DNA from: Daucus carota subsp. sativus
Lineage: Eukaryota > Streptophyta > Magnoliopsida > Apiales > Apiaceae
NCBI RefSeq assembly: GCF_001625215.2
Contig: NC_030383.2
Coordinates: 58,456,949 to 58,520,948 of the forward strand
Reading direction: 5' to 3'
Length of the DNA stretch: 64,000 nucleotides
Position 1 is the stretch's first letter. Each line of letters starts with the position of its first letter. The position numbers and the translations under genes are program-made. The notes under the pieces were generated by a model. That model made no database searches. It saw nothing but the letters and a program-made list of their open reading frames with translations, and was not told the origin of the DNA. Of the stretch, positions 22,327-32,041 are shown in pieces.

Positions 22327-22584
22327 CTTCTTCCGTCCCATTTTAGTTGTTACATTTCCTTTTTTGTTGGTTAAATTGACTAATTTTTGACTAAAGATTA
22401 CAGGTCATTTTTTCATTATTTTAAAAAACTGAAAATTACATCTTAAAGTAGATTAAAAGTTATTTCCGGTGGTATATGTTTTTTATTTTTTTCAATTTAT
22501 AAAATATTAATAAATTCCAGTCAAATTTTGATCCATTTGACGGGCACAAAACCAAATGTGACAACTAAAATGGAACGGAGGAAG
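22327..22584. mobile_element. Stowaway MITE (block B)
   Basis: Same insertion as 13822-14078, flanked by TA, with one-base length difference and few substitutions. It is absent from copy C. Confidence 0.85.
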
Positions 22585-22970
22585 TATATAATTAGAAAAT
22601 TTTAAAATTCTCATTTTGAATATTATTAAGAAGTACATCTAATCAACTAAAATTATGTGTCAATAGTCAAATGACTTGGAAAATACAATTATATAAAATT
22701 CAAACCCTTTAATATCTGCTGTAATTTCAACCACACAGGCCAGCTCAACTAGTATAACAAAACATTTAAAGTCACAATACTAGTGAAGAATCTTAAATTA
22801 GTTCTTTAACAAAAATCTTGAAAAAAGCATATCATATTTAGTTGATGAGAAAATAATAAATGATATTTAGTTTAGAATTTAAATCAATCAGATCAACCAA
22901 TTTTATAATTTTGTCCTACCATTTTCAACATGTCAGATCCATATATATATTTTTTTAAAAACGGCCGTTT

Positions 22971-23102
22971 GGTGCAATGGCTTCACCATTAAGCCTTAAG
23001 GCTAATGTTTTCGGATTGGAAGCCATTGAAATTGAATCCAAATTCTTGATCAGCTAAAATTATTGCACACAGAAAATATTGTAGCAACAAAAATGCAAGT
23101 TT
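22971..23102 (-). pseudogene. LecRK N-terminal relic (block B)
   Basis: Copy of 14464-14596; the signal peptide and first lectin strand are recognisable, then the sequence breaks off at the MITE. Confidence 0.7.
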
Positions 23103-23326
23103 GCCGTTTGGCCAAGCTTAAAAAAAATGATTCTATGCTTAAAGTAAAGAAGTGGAGTAGAAGTGAGAAGTAAATAAGTTAATAAAGTGTTTGGAAAAGA
23201 AGCAGAAGTTGTGAGAGAGAAGCTAGCATTCTCGGCTTTTTAAAAGTGTTTCTACTTCTTTACACAAACGGGTCAAGAAAAGCAGAAGCCAGAAACAGGA
23301 ATTACTTCCGGTTCCCAAACAGCCCC
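23103..23326. mobile_element. MITE of the GGGGCCGTTTGG family (block B)
   Basis: Same insertion as 14597-14820; ends gccgtttggccaagctt and cccaaacagcccc. Confidence 0.75.
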
Positions 23327-24000
23327 AACATGGTTGTCTACTTGTCTTGGCTTTTAGCATGAAGGAGCCTCACGCATGTGTTATATATTTCTACTAATTA
23401 ATGAAGTTAAGGAGTCTATGCAACCCTTCACCAAGTTACAGAGACAAGCTGGTCCCTGGCTAGTCTTCTGCTAACAGCTGCCACAGATTTTGCATTGAAA
23501 TTTCAAACCCTCAATCATCGGCTGCAATTTCCACCACATAGACTCACTGAGCTGTAAGATCTCCCGTCACAAGCTGATGCATTGGTGCACGTATATTTCA
23601 GGATTCTTTCATGCCGCGGAATAAAGAAAGCGAACTTAGACTATAAGCCTGACTGAATTTCGAATAACAGTATTACATCTTATTTTTCAAGTCCTAACGT
23701 TATTAAACCTTTCAAGTAGTTCTTGTCTTCTTGAAGATATTAAAATTGCAAGCTTTACTTCCAATTTTATGTTATCATAAGCAATTTACTTTTAACAATT
23801 CGTTATTAAACCTTTTAAGTAGTTCTTGAAGATAATTACAACAAGAAACATGTCACCAGAGGATAGAGATCTCAAGATATCATAAGAACAACTTTATAAA
23901 ATCAGAGTAAAGTGTACATCTTTTTGCTAATTTCATTCACTCTGTAAAAGACTGTTACTCAGACAAGATGAACTAGTGCGATGTCTTATATATAGCTCAT

Positions 24001-24126
24001 CTACCGCTGCTGAGAAATGATTCGACAGCAGATGACGGATGAGATGATGTGGTGAAATTACTGAATCCTCTGTCACTTTTGTACGCGATTTCAGACTGAG
24101 AAATACTGTCAAAATAAGATAGCTCT
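24001..24126 (-). pseudogene. LecRK C-terminal relic (block B)
   Basis: Copy of 15495-15620 with the same breakpoint, so the break predates the A/B duplication. Confidence 0.85.
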
Positions 24127-24267
24127 CACTAGTGCGATTTCAACCTGGTTGCATGATCAGTTGGGGTTGTCCGATTGAGACTTTTTCAAAGTATTAATGA
24201 AATCCGCTCTAAATTTGGCAAAAAAACAATTGATAACACACATACTTGTAATCCTTAAAAGAAAAAT

Positions 24268-24819
24268 CTAATCATAGAGAGGGCCGGTAACATTAACAAC
24301 CATACGAGTAGGATCATTAGCCGTATCGGCTACTAAGTTAAAAAGAAATCTAGATATACATATATCATTGCTGGTTGCGCAGAGGTTGGGAGGACATTCA
24401 TCAACAATTATGACGTTGTGTTCGCCTTTGTTCTTGCATACTGGGGGACCTACACACGCAAATGTTATACGTTGGCCGCACATTTCTTTCCTAAACACTT
24501 TTCCCACAGCTGCGACAGCTACTCCCATCTCTCTGTCTCCATAGCATAACGTTGCTGCGATCGAATCCATGTAAAAGAAATATGTGATAAATAAAATGTT
24601 GCATAGCTTAGAAAACTACATGCCAAATATATGTGTGTCAGGATTTCAATACAATTATAACATGCAAAATCATCATGTTTTTCTGATTTAAATTTCGCTA
24701 TAGCAATACTCACATTTAAAATCTTCCCTAAAAGTTGCGACAACAAGTTTTGACGAAGAGACGGAGGAGAGACTGCAAACAACAGCCAAGGTTATTAAAA
24801 TCTTGATCCCTGTATACAT
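24268..24819 (-). CDS. EG45-like / plant natriuretic peptide-like secreted protein (block B)
   Basis: Exons 24819-24714 and 24554-24268 with the same GT/AG intron as the block A twin. The predicted 130-residue protein is the same: signal peptide, then the double-psi beta-barrel with CYGDREMGVAVAAV, CGQRITFAC and IIVDECPPN. The identical coding sequence and introns show either very recent duplication or conversion. Function is by family only: secreted to the apoplast, possibly signalling or wall-associated. The two twins together form a small gene pair interleaved with the LecRK copies. Confidence 0.85.
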
Positions 24820-25599
24820 TGTTTTTTGAGGAATCTTGATGACCAGGTGATTGAGATCATTTGTTTTATAACTAGTTTGGTGAGACTATTTATTAATATA
24901 TAGGTTTGGTTGTGGTAATGCATTGATCACCGCTAAAAATGTTTCAAATTTTGTCCCAAATAATGTGGAAAAAAATGATTGATTCTAATTGAGTAGTTTA
25001 TGTGCACACACAGATCTCATTACTATTATGTGACTGGAACTAATCAAATAATGCCAACTGATATTTGGATAAAAAGAAATTAGAAACAATTTTTAGATAG
25101 TATTTTCCATAAGAATAATATATGTTGATGGACAACCATTAAAATGCATTAGGAAAGATCACAAATGCATGCTACAGATTCTTGATCGCTAGATGATCGT
25201 GTAATCACCAAGACTTCCATGAAGGGAAAGACCAAAAGGCAGAGGCCATTAGTAGACGGTGATTTCTGCGGTTACTAATTACATACTAATTACTAATTAT
25301 TTTGATTTGAATATATTCGAGTATATTTGAAAATACTACTAGTACATAAGAGAATTAGAAAAAGTCAATAATTTGTCATAAAACAATTCAACTTTAGCTA
25401 CAAAATATTAATTAATCTTAAAAGAACATGTGAACAACATAATTCAAACATGTGTTCGATATATTTAAGAAACAAGCAATAATATTTAAATAAGTAAAAT
25501 TATCCGTATAACAAAAAGACATAAATAAGTCAATAAGATAAAAATATAAAGAAATTAGATAAAAAAATTATTTTTATATTATACTAAGAAAAATCAAAA
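24820..25599. other. Intergenic, upstream of the block B EG45-like gene
   Basis: Near-identical to 16314-17096. AT-rich, with the presumed EG45 promoter; no other feature is seen. Confidence 0.55.
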
Positions 25600-25944
25600 T
25601 TTTCTCTATATTTCCAACCTGACAATATTTTCAATTTCATTTAATAATGTTAAATGATAACAGTTTAATGTAATAAATTGTACAAGGCATATGATATGTG
25701 AAGGGAGGGGTAAAAGGGTCCGGGGAATAAAAAGAAACTCCCCGCAATGTTTCATTGCAGGGACTTGTATACCCGCAATTATTCATTGCCGGGTCTTTCA
25801 TACCCGTAATGTTTCATTGCGGGATTGCAATGTTTCATTGCAGGGAGTTTTTTTTTAACCGTAGGATCACAGAATGGAGGGACATGATCTGGTGGCTCGA
25901 AACCGATCCCTATCCACCGGTGGCTGTGGACCGGTTTCGTGTGT
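25600..25944. repeat. Block-B-specific segment with four short hairpins
   Basis: About 345 bp lie here that are absent from block A at about 17097, where 'aaaatttt' is joined directly to 'tcgtgtgtg'. The segment contains four consecutive imperfect palindromes at about 25741-25762, 25772-25793, 25803-25823 and 25825-25845. Each has arms like CCCGCAATG and CATTGCGGG around a 3-4 base loop, spaced about 31 bp. The shared 'ttt' at the junction suggests a microhomology deletion in A, but insertion in B is possible. An open frame across it has no similarity I recognise. Confidence 0.75.
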
Positions 25945-26120
25945 GTATATATATATATATATTTATATTTATATTTATATTCGCGAGATATGCTATATAT
26001 AAATTAGTGATATGTTATGTACAAATTAGTGATTTCTGTAGTTAAAAATAGTGATAAAAAACTGACCAGAAACTGATTTTTAATTTAGGCTAATTTGGTT
26101 TCTATTGGAGTAGGACTCTC

Positions 26121-26174
26121 CATACATACATACATACATACATACATACATACATACATACATACATACATACA

Positions 26175-26204
<30 letters not shown>
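26121..26204. repeat. CATA microsatellite (block B)
   Basis: About 21 tetranucleotide units, four more than in block A. Confidence 0.95.
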
Positions 26205-26207
<3 letters not shown>

Positions 26208-26392
26208 CCTTTGATAACAAGTTACTAAACAAGATCTCAACCAAAAAATTAGATTGAGGTTTTATTGAAAAACGTAAATAGAAAAAATGATAAGAGAGTG
26301 AACGGGTTCAATTGATTAGGGTTTTAGGATCTGAAAATGCAGAAGTGACGGGTTAAAACCCTAATTATGGGAGTCGACTCTCAAAACAAATA

Positions 26393-26636
26393 CTCCGTCC
26401 ATCTCATATTATGTGTTCTTTTTGGTTAATTTGATCAAAATTTGACCATTAACTAAAAAATTATTTAATATTTTAAAATTTTGAAAATTAGATTTAAAGG
26501 GGATTAAATATATTTTCTAATAAAATAAAATTTTTTAATCTTTTTAAGTTGGATAATATGTGTAATTTGCGGTCAAAGTTTATTCAATTTGACTAATCAA
26601 TAATCAAAATAAGACATATAATATGAGATGGGAGAG
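26393..26636. mobile_element. Stowaway-type MITE (block B)
   Basis: Copy of 17542-17785, with TA flanks and the same inverted ends. Confidence 0.8.
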
Positions 26637-27379
26637 TATATTTGTATCGAATCAATCTTTTTAACAAGATTTTGGAAAGATAGTAGCGTGAACTCCCACA
26701 ATATTTTTTTATGTTTCTTTATTTTATAATTTATATTACAATTACTACTATGTTATTTCCTCTGTTCCCTTTTACATTTTCATTTTCAAAATAAATTTTG
26801 TTCCTATTTACATGTCCATTTAGACTTTCAAAACAAATTTAATGATAGTTTTAAAACTCTATCCCCATAATTTCTATTTCCAAAACTTGACTTATTTAAA
26901 ACTTGGTTGAATGCACATTTTCAAGACATTAATTTGGGATATTTTACCATTTTCAAAATATTAATTAGAATTATTCAAGGAAAAATTTGTAGAATCAATT
27001 ATTTCTTGACGTCAGACAATACTAGGTACCCAAATTATGTTCTCAAAATTGTTCTCAAATAGGTGATGTGTCAATTTGGAATGTTTATATGGGTGAGGTT
27101 GGTGTAACTACAGGGGTTCATGTCTATTTAATAGCTCGATATCTAGTTAGACGATAACACGTGTAATTTGGGAAACTTTTGGAAAACTTTTTTTGGGTAC
27201 CTAACATTTTCCATCTTAAATAGATCAACAGCCTTTCTTTTCTTTTCTTTTTTCCTAATTTGATCTAGAGGCATTTACTGTCACTGTTTGCATTTTTCTG
27301 GGAGGATGATCGGACGGTTTAGATTTGATCTGGTGAGGACTAGTCGTCATGTTTTGATTGGATGCAACTTAAAAAATTA
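26637..27379. other. Intergenic, block B
   Basis: Copy of 17786-18528; no gene seen. Confidence 0.4.
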
Positions 27380-27648
27380 CTCCCTCCGTCCCAATTTAGA
27401 TAAGCATTTTCCTCATTTCACACATATTAAGAAGTATTAAATGATTGTTCCTTTTTTCCATCTTTACCCATATTTATTGTGTTAACTTCTTTTGTATGGA
27501 GTATTAGCTAGTGGTTCATTGAAAATGATAAATAAGAGAGGATAACAACGGAAGATTGTTGATAAATATGCATAGAAAAGTGAGAGGCTCAACTATTTTG
27601 GGATAAATTTTTTTCTCAAAAGGATCATCTAATTTAAGATGGAGAGAG
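27380..27648. mobile_element. Stowaway MITE (block B)
   Basis: Copy of 18529-18797, starting CTCCCTCCGTCCCAATTTAG and flanked by TA. Confidence 0.75.
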
Positions 27649-27947
27649 TAGCAAATGTCAAGTGACTATGTCCTGAAGACTTGGCAGTGTCCGACTCCTA
27701 CTATTACGATCACGCAGTTTATTCCCCTGCTCCTGTAAATCAAAGTTACTTAAGAGTTAAGAGTGATACCTACAAAGACCAGACTACTGGATCCTAATAA
27801 TCATATCCAGAAGAAATGCCTGCTCATTGCATAAAGTAGAAGTTCCTGCCCTATCATATGGTCCAACAGATTACACCAAGGAAAAACATCTTTAGAGGTT
27901 AACAGCGTTCCAAGTCGGATGAGGTGCTAAGTTATATTACGATGTCC

Positions 27948-28072
27948 AAGTCTGCCAACACTTTCGATTTCTAGTTTCTGCCATAAATTCTCCCATTCCA
28001 TGAATTTCTTGAAACTCTTTTTACTACAACTTTTATTTCAGACGCCTGCAAGACACCTTTGTAAATCGACAT
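27948..28072 (-). pseudogene. LecRK kinase-domain relic, second copy
   Basis: Copy of 19089-19213 in the 3' flank of the C1 LecRK, with the same frame-breaking changes. Confidence 0.7.
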
Positions 28073-28319
28073 AAATATACGTTGTAAATTGAGGAAAAAA
28101 GGAGATGTATTAAAAAGCTTCGTTTATAATCAAGTAACAAAATCGAAATTATCTAGACAAGAGAAATATTTCTCATGCCGAAGGATAAAAAGTTAAATAC
28201 CTCGTCTTATTCATGATATTTAGAATTAAACATCGACGTTTAAAAGGCAAAAAGATTATACGCGCTTACTGTTTATAACTAAGTACACACAATGAACTCT
28301 AAATATTACAAGTTGTGAT

Positions 28320-30311
28320 TTATCTACCGCTGGATAGAAAGGATTCGACCACAGAGTATGATTGAGTCGATGTGGTCAAAACATCAACTGTGTCATTTTC
28401 AAATGTAAATCCAGTCTGAGAAATGCTAAGATCAGATAATTCTGGCAATTGTTCATAACCACCCAAGTACTGCACAACTTGTTGCATACTAGGCCTGACA
28501 TTTGGATCGACACAAGAGCACAACAAGCCAAGCTTCAGCACCAACTCCACTTCCTCTACGACATAATCTACTCCCAGTTTGTGATCAACTGCTTGAATGA
28601 TTTCACCTTTGTTCCATAAAGAACAAACCTGATCCACCAAAAGTACTTCTTTTCGTACATCTATGGGCCTTCGACCACAAACAACCTCAAGTAGAAAGGC
28701 CCCGAAAGAGTAGACATCGGTGCTAGTTGTGGCCTTGCCAGTTCGAGCATGTTCAGGGGCTAAATATCCAATCGTTCCAACAACATGAGTGGTTTGAGTG
28801 TCCGTTCCATGATCATACAATCTTGATAGCCCAAAGTCCCCTAATCTTGCATTCATATCAATATCTAATAATACATTACTCGCCTTAACATCTCTATGAA
28901 TCACCACCTGGTCCCAATCTTGATGTAGATACTTCAGCCCTGCTGCCACCCCTTTGATGACTCGAAATCTTTGCATCCAGTTGAGCATAATCTCCGGGCT
29001 GTTGTGAAGGAACCTGTCCAAACTACCGTTTGGCATATAGTCGTATACTAAAAGTAACTCTCCTTTACGACGACAATATCCCAGGAGTTGAACAATATTC
29101 CTATGCCTAAGTCTGCCAATACTAACAATTTCTGCAATAAATTCTCTCATCCCCTGTCTTGATTCATGGGAAACTCTTTTCACAGCAACTTCTATTTTGG
29201 AGATTGGTAAGACACCCCTGTATACCCTACCAAAACCTCCTATCCCCAAAAGCTCCTTATCATCAAATCCTTCAGTGGCAACATAAAGGTCCTTGTACTT
29301 GAATCTATGTGGCCCATATTCAAGTTCCCAATCTTCGAGAACTTCTGCAAATTTCTTTTTCCTCCATCTGTAGTAAACTATGCCTGAAATTGTTAGTAAC
29401 AAAATGATAACCAGTATTAATGGCAACTCAATTGTCAAAAATATATGTTTCTTTTTGGGCCCGATTCGAGGAAGCTTGGGGAGTTTTGAAAGTTCAAGCT
29501 CTCTAGCCATGCCATTCACCATGAAGCTCCATCCAAGAACATAATGAGCTGCAAAAGCTAAGGTACCCGTCGTGGAGGAAAAGCCTACATACATCTCTTC
29601 GTTTATAATTTTGTCAAGATCATAACGCAGAGACAAGAGTGGTTTCTTTGGCTTACCAATCTTTATAGGAGCTAAAGTGACATTAATTTGCTTCTCCAAG
29701 TCACTATATTCCACCCAAAGTTGCATAATTTGTCCACCAGGGAGGGTCAAATTCTGAAACTCCTCATTGACATCATCAAAATAACCAGCTGGCCTAGAAA
29801 CACTTGAATTCAAGCTATTAATATCTATGCCAACATGGTTATCATTGATATCTTGGAATTGCAGGTTCCGAAAGGTATCCAACTCCACTGCAAAAACATG
29901 GCTGCTTGCATTTCCATTGCTGGTGGGATTAAAGATACCAAGATACTCACTCGGAGCTGCAGCCGAGAGGTCTTTGGTTGGTGCAATAACGAAACTCATT
30001 CCATGAGCACTCACTTGGGAATACTTGGGAACTATGGCGAATACGAAAGTAGTGGAGAAAGAATAGACCAAAGAAGAATTAGTACCATTTTTCAAAGAGT
30101 CTTTGTTCTTGAAGGTAATTGAGTTGGAGTAAAAGGCTTGGCCTGCTACGAAAGTAGAATTGGTAAGCTTTAAGAGACCGTTGGGAGTGATGATGGCGAC
30201 ACCGCCGAGGCTGATGTTGTTAGATTGGAAGCCATTGAAGTGAAATTCTTGATCAGCAGAAACTAGTGTGTACATTAATTGAATCAGCAGGAAGGGAAGC
30301 TCAGCCAACAT
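28320..30311 (-). CDS. LecRK copy C1, intact, with promoter
   Basis: A 663-residue L-type lectin receptor kinase in one exon. Signal peptide 1-19, legume-lectin domain about 22-270 (FAVELDT and DNHVGIDINS present), transmembrane helix about 293-314, kinase about 350-620 with glycine loop, K378, HRD and DFG. It differs from B1 by L330, I370, V380 and by PEIMLNWMQRF instead of PDIMLNWKQRL. Part of its DNA matches B1 and part matches A1, with a short patch resembling the 38019-40019 gene, so it looks mosaic. It is the only copy of the three that keeps the region upstream of the ATG with a TATA box. Expected role is a plasma-membrane receptor with unknown ligand. Confidence 0.95.
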   Translation of the reverse strand: MLAELPFLLIQLMYTLVSADQEFHFNGFQSNNISLGGVAIITPNGLLKLTNSTFVAGQAFYSNSITFKNKDSLKNGTNSSLVYSFSTTFVFAIVPKYSQVSAHGMSFVIAPTKDLSAAAPSEYLGIFNPTSNGNASSHVFAVELDTFRNLQFQDINDNHVGIDINSLNSSVSRPAGYFDDVNEEFQNLTLPGGQIMQLWVEYSDLEKQINVTLAPIKIGKPKKPLLSLRYDLDKIINEEMYVGFSSTTGTLAFAAHYVLGWSFMVNGMARELELSKLPKLPRIGPKKKHIFLTIELPLILVIILLLTISGIVYYRWRKKKFAEVLEDWELEYGPHRFKYKDLYVATEGFDDKELLGIGGFGRVYRGVLPISKIEVAVKRVSHESRQGMREFIAEIVSIGRLRHRNIVQLLGYCRRKGELLLVYDYMPNGSLDRFLHNSPEIMLNWMQRFRVIKGVAAGLKYLHQDWDQVVIHRDVKASNVLLDIDMNARLGDFGLSRLYDHGTDTQTTHVVGTIGYLAPEHARTGKATTSTDVYSFGAFLLEVVCGRRPIDVRKEVLLVDQVCSLWNKGEIIQAVDHKLGVDYVVEEVELVLKLGLLCSCVDPNVRPSMQQVVQYLGGYEQLPELSDLSISQTGFTFENDTVDVLTTSTQSYSVVESFLSSGR

Positions 30312-30365
30312 ATTTAGTTATAGTGTGTTGTAGTTCTCATTTGAAAAAGAACTTGTGCATGTGTG

Positions 30366-30373
30366 CATTTATA
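30366..30373 (-). promoter_or_regulatory. Putative TATA box of LecRK C1
   Basis: Reads TATAAATG on the minus strand, 55-62 bp upstream of the start codon. It lies within the about 160 bp (30325-30487) that copies A1 and B1 lack. Confidence 0.55.
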
Positions 30374-31158
30374 CACACTGGAGTATAGAAATGAGTCCAT
30401 ATCGCATTGACTAGGTAGGTCACGGAAAGTCGGAAACAGCCATAACTTGTGCCCTGGCAAGACCTTCATCTGTTTTCCTTCCGAGTCATGAAGATTCAAA
30501 CCCTTGATCATCCGCTACGACGAGGGGTGTCCTTCCGTAGACCGACACGCACTCTAATGCTTTTGTAGAGTATAGTGTTATAAATTATTTTAAATATTTT
30601 TTTGCTGAATACAAATTTGATATTTAAATTTTTATTCTGAAAAAAAAATAATTTAAAAAAAAGTAATAGAACTATATTTTATGAAAACAGTGTGTCGAAT
30701 AGTGACAAAAATATATAAAAATGAATTGGACGAAATAATATTGTTAAACATATCAAATTTGTAGAATACATAATGATGATGCCGAAAACTGATTTTGACC
30801 CGGTCAGGTTCTACGAATTCAAGGACCACAAACCACACAGGCCAGCTGAACTATGACATGCATGATGCATATATATTTTTTACAATTATGAGTATATACC
30901 ATGCATAATAAGAGCAAGAATTTTTTTCTCATTGTTCCTTTTTCTATTTTTTGCAGCAGTAAATTCTACATACTCCTGTATGAGATAATTTATCTGGTAA
31001 ATTTGAGATTCGAACCTTCGAAAGAGTGAACTTTCAAAGCTGAAGATAGTTGTCCTTTCGCTGTGCCTTGTACTTGCCGTCACTTCTCTTTCATCTAGAG
31101 GGACAGGTATCCGGGTGGATTCTGCTTCCAGTTGCAACTACAATCTATACGAAGAGTT
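30374..31158. other. 5' flank of LecRK C1
   Basis: From about 30487 it matches the 5' flanks of A1 (12968-13646) and B1 (21474-22152) with scattered differences. No gene is recognised; the short open frames here are not conserved in length between copies. Confidence 0.6.
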
Positions 31159-31401
31159 GGCATTAGTAAATATTCCCACATAATGTATAGGTGTGCAAAT
31201 CGCTGTATGCATTTCCATCTTTGTGTAAAAACAACCATTGCCATTAGTAAATATTCCCGCATAATTCATAGGTGTGCAAATCGCTGTATGCATTTTTATC
31301 TTTGTGTAAAAACAGCCATTGGCATTAGTAAATATTCCCACATAATTCATAGGTGTGCAAATCGCTGTATGCATTTCCACCTTTGTGTAAAAATAGTCAA
31401 G
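31159..31401. repeat. 81-bp tandem repeat, three units
   Basis: The unit begins ggcattagtaaatattcccac and is repeated at 31159, 31240 and 31321. Blocks A (about 13646) and B (about 22152) have one unit each. Because 81 is a multiple of three and a unit lacks stops in some frames, both strands remain open across the array; this is not evidence of a gene. Confidence 0.9.
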
Positions 31402-31418
31402 ACCACATTTGTTATTCT

Positions 31419-31610
31419 TGTTGATCGCGCAACACCCATTAACTCCGCATTAGTATGATATTGTCCGCTCTGGGCTGTGGTCAAGCCCGCACGGATTTGT
31501 TTTCAGACTCTTCCCAACGAGCCTCATACTGGAGTTCTTTAGCTGTTTATATTCAAGATAAACCTCCTTTATCTTTCTGACGTGGGACTTGGGTTGAACC
31601 CAACTCAACA
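31419..31610. mobile_element. Solo-LTR / TRIM-like insertion, copy C only
   Basis: A 192-bp segment begins TGTTGATCGCGC and ends CCCAACTCAACA, with inverted TGTTGA/TCAACA termini. It is flanked by ATTCT and ATTCC (a 5-bp duplication with one mismatch). Blocks A and B have the empty site (ttgttattccgg). The ends and 5-bp duplication fit an LTR-type element, probably a solo LTR of a TRIM. Confidence 0.65.
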
Positions 31611-31642
31611 ATTCCGGATTCATTACACGGTCTCTCCCATAA

Positions 31643-31953
31643 TGTTAGCAATATGAGATCAAATATGAACTCAGACAAGACAAGAATCAAGGAAGACAGC
31701 TGGCCATATACAACTGGAGAGGCAAAACAAATTTCTGATACTAGTGGGGACCAAGAGTACTGAGGTTGTTAGAGTTGTGGAATTCAGGAAGCAGTGCATC
31801 CAATATATATATTTGTCTTAGCTCTACTCTCTGAACTTGTAATCTTGAGTTTTAATGAATAAAAGAGAAGCAGACTTTTCTCTCAAATCTCACTTTCTTT
31901 CTTCATATCTTTCATCTAAAATTATAAACCTATAAGCTTTAAGAAAACTATCA
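31643..31953 (+). repeat. 5' LTR of the copia element
   Basis: Begins TGTTAGCAA and ends ACTATCA. It includes a TATA-like run (31803-31811) and AATAAA at 31858-31863, plausible promoter and polyadenylation signals. Confidence 0.95.
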
Positions 31954-31966
31954 TGGTATCAGAGCC
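31954..31966 (+). other. Primer-binding site of the copia element
   Basis: Reads TGGTATCAGAGCC directly after the 5' LTR, complementary to the 3' end of initiator tRNA-Met as in most plant copia elements. Confidence 0.9.
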
Positions 31967-32041
31967 ACAACTCGATTCAGGGCTCATATATCTTTATTTT
32001 TACACTTTTTTAAATCAGTAGCTCCTTGTCAAGATCTATCA

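Larger units (their letters stand above)
19469..28319. repeat. Tandem duplication block B
   Basis: Second copy of the 8.5-kb unit, 8851 bp long. It is longer than block A because of about 345 bp at about 25600-25945 and a longer CATA array. The near identity through introns, MITEs and relics shows a recent duplication. Confidence 0.9.

Noticed and set aside
25741-25845. Possible CRISPR-like array (short spaced palindromes)
   Set aside because: The window is plant nuclear DNA, units are imperfect, spacers are very short and no cas gene exists.
25755-26045. 96-residue open frame over the block-B-specific segment
   Set aside because: It is built from hairpin repeats and a TA-rich tail; no similarity is recognised and block A lacks it.
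31132-31458. Open frames on both strands across the 81-bp repeats (108 and 80 residues)
   Set aside because: They exist only because the repeat period is a multiple of three; blocks A and B have a single unit and no such frame.
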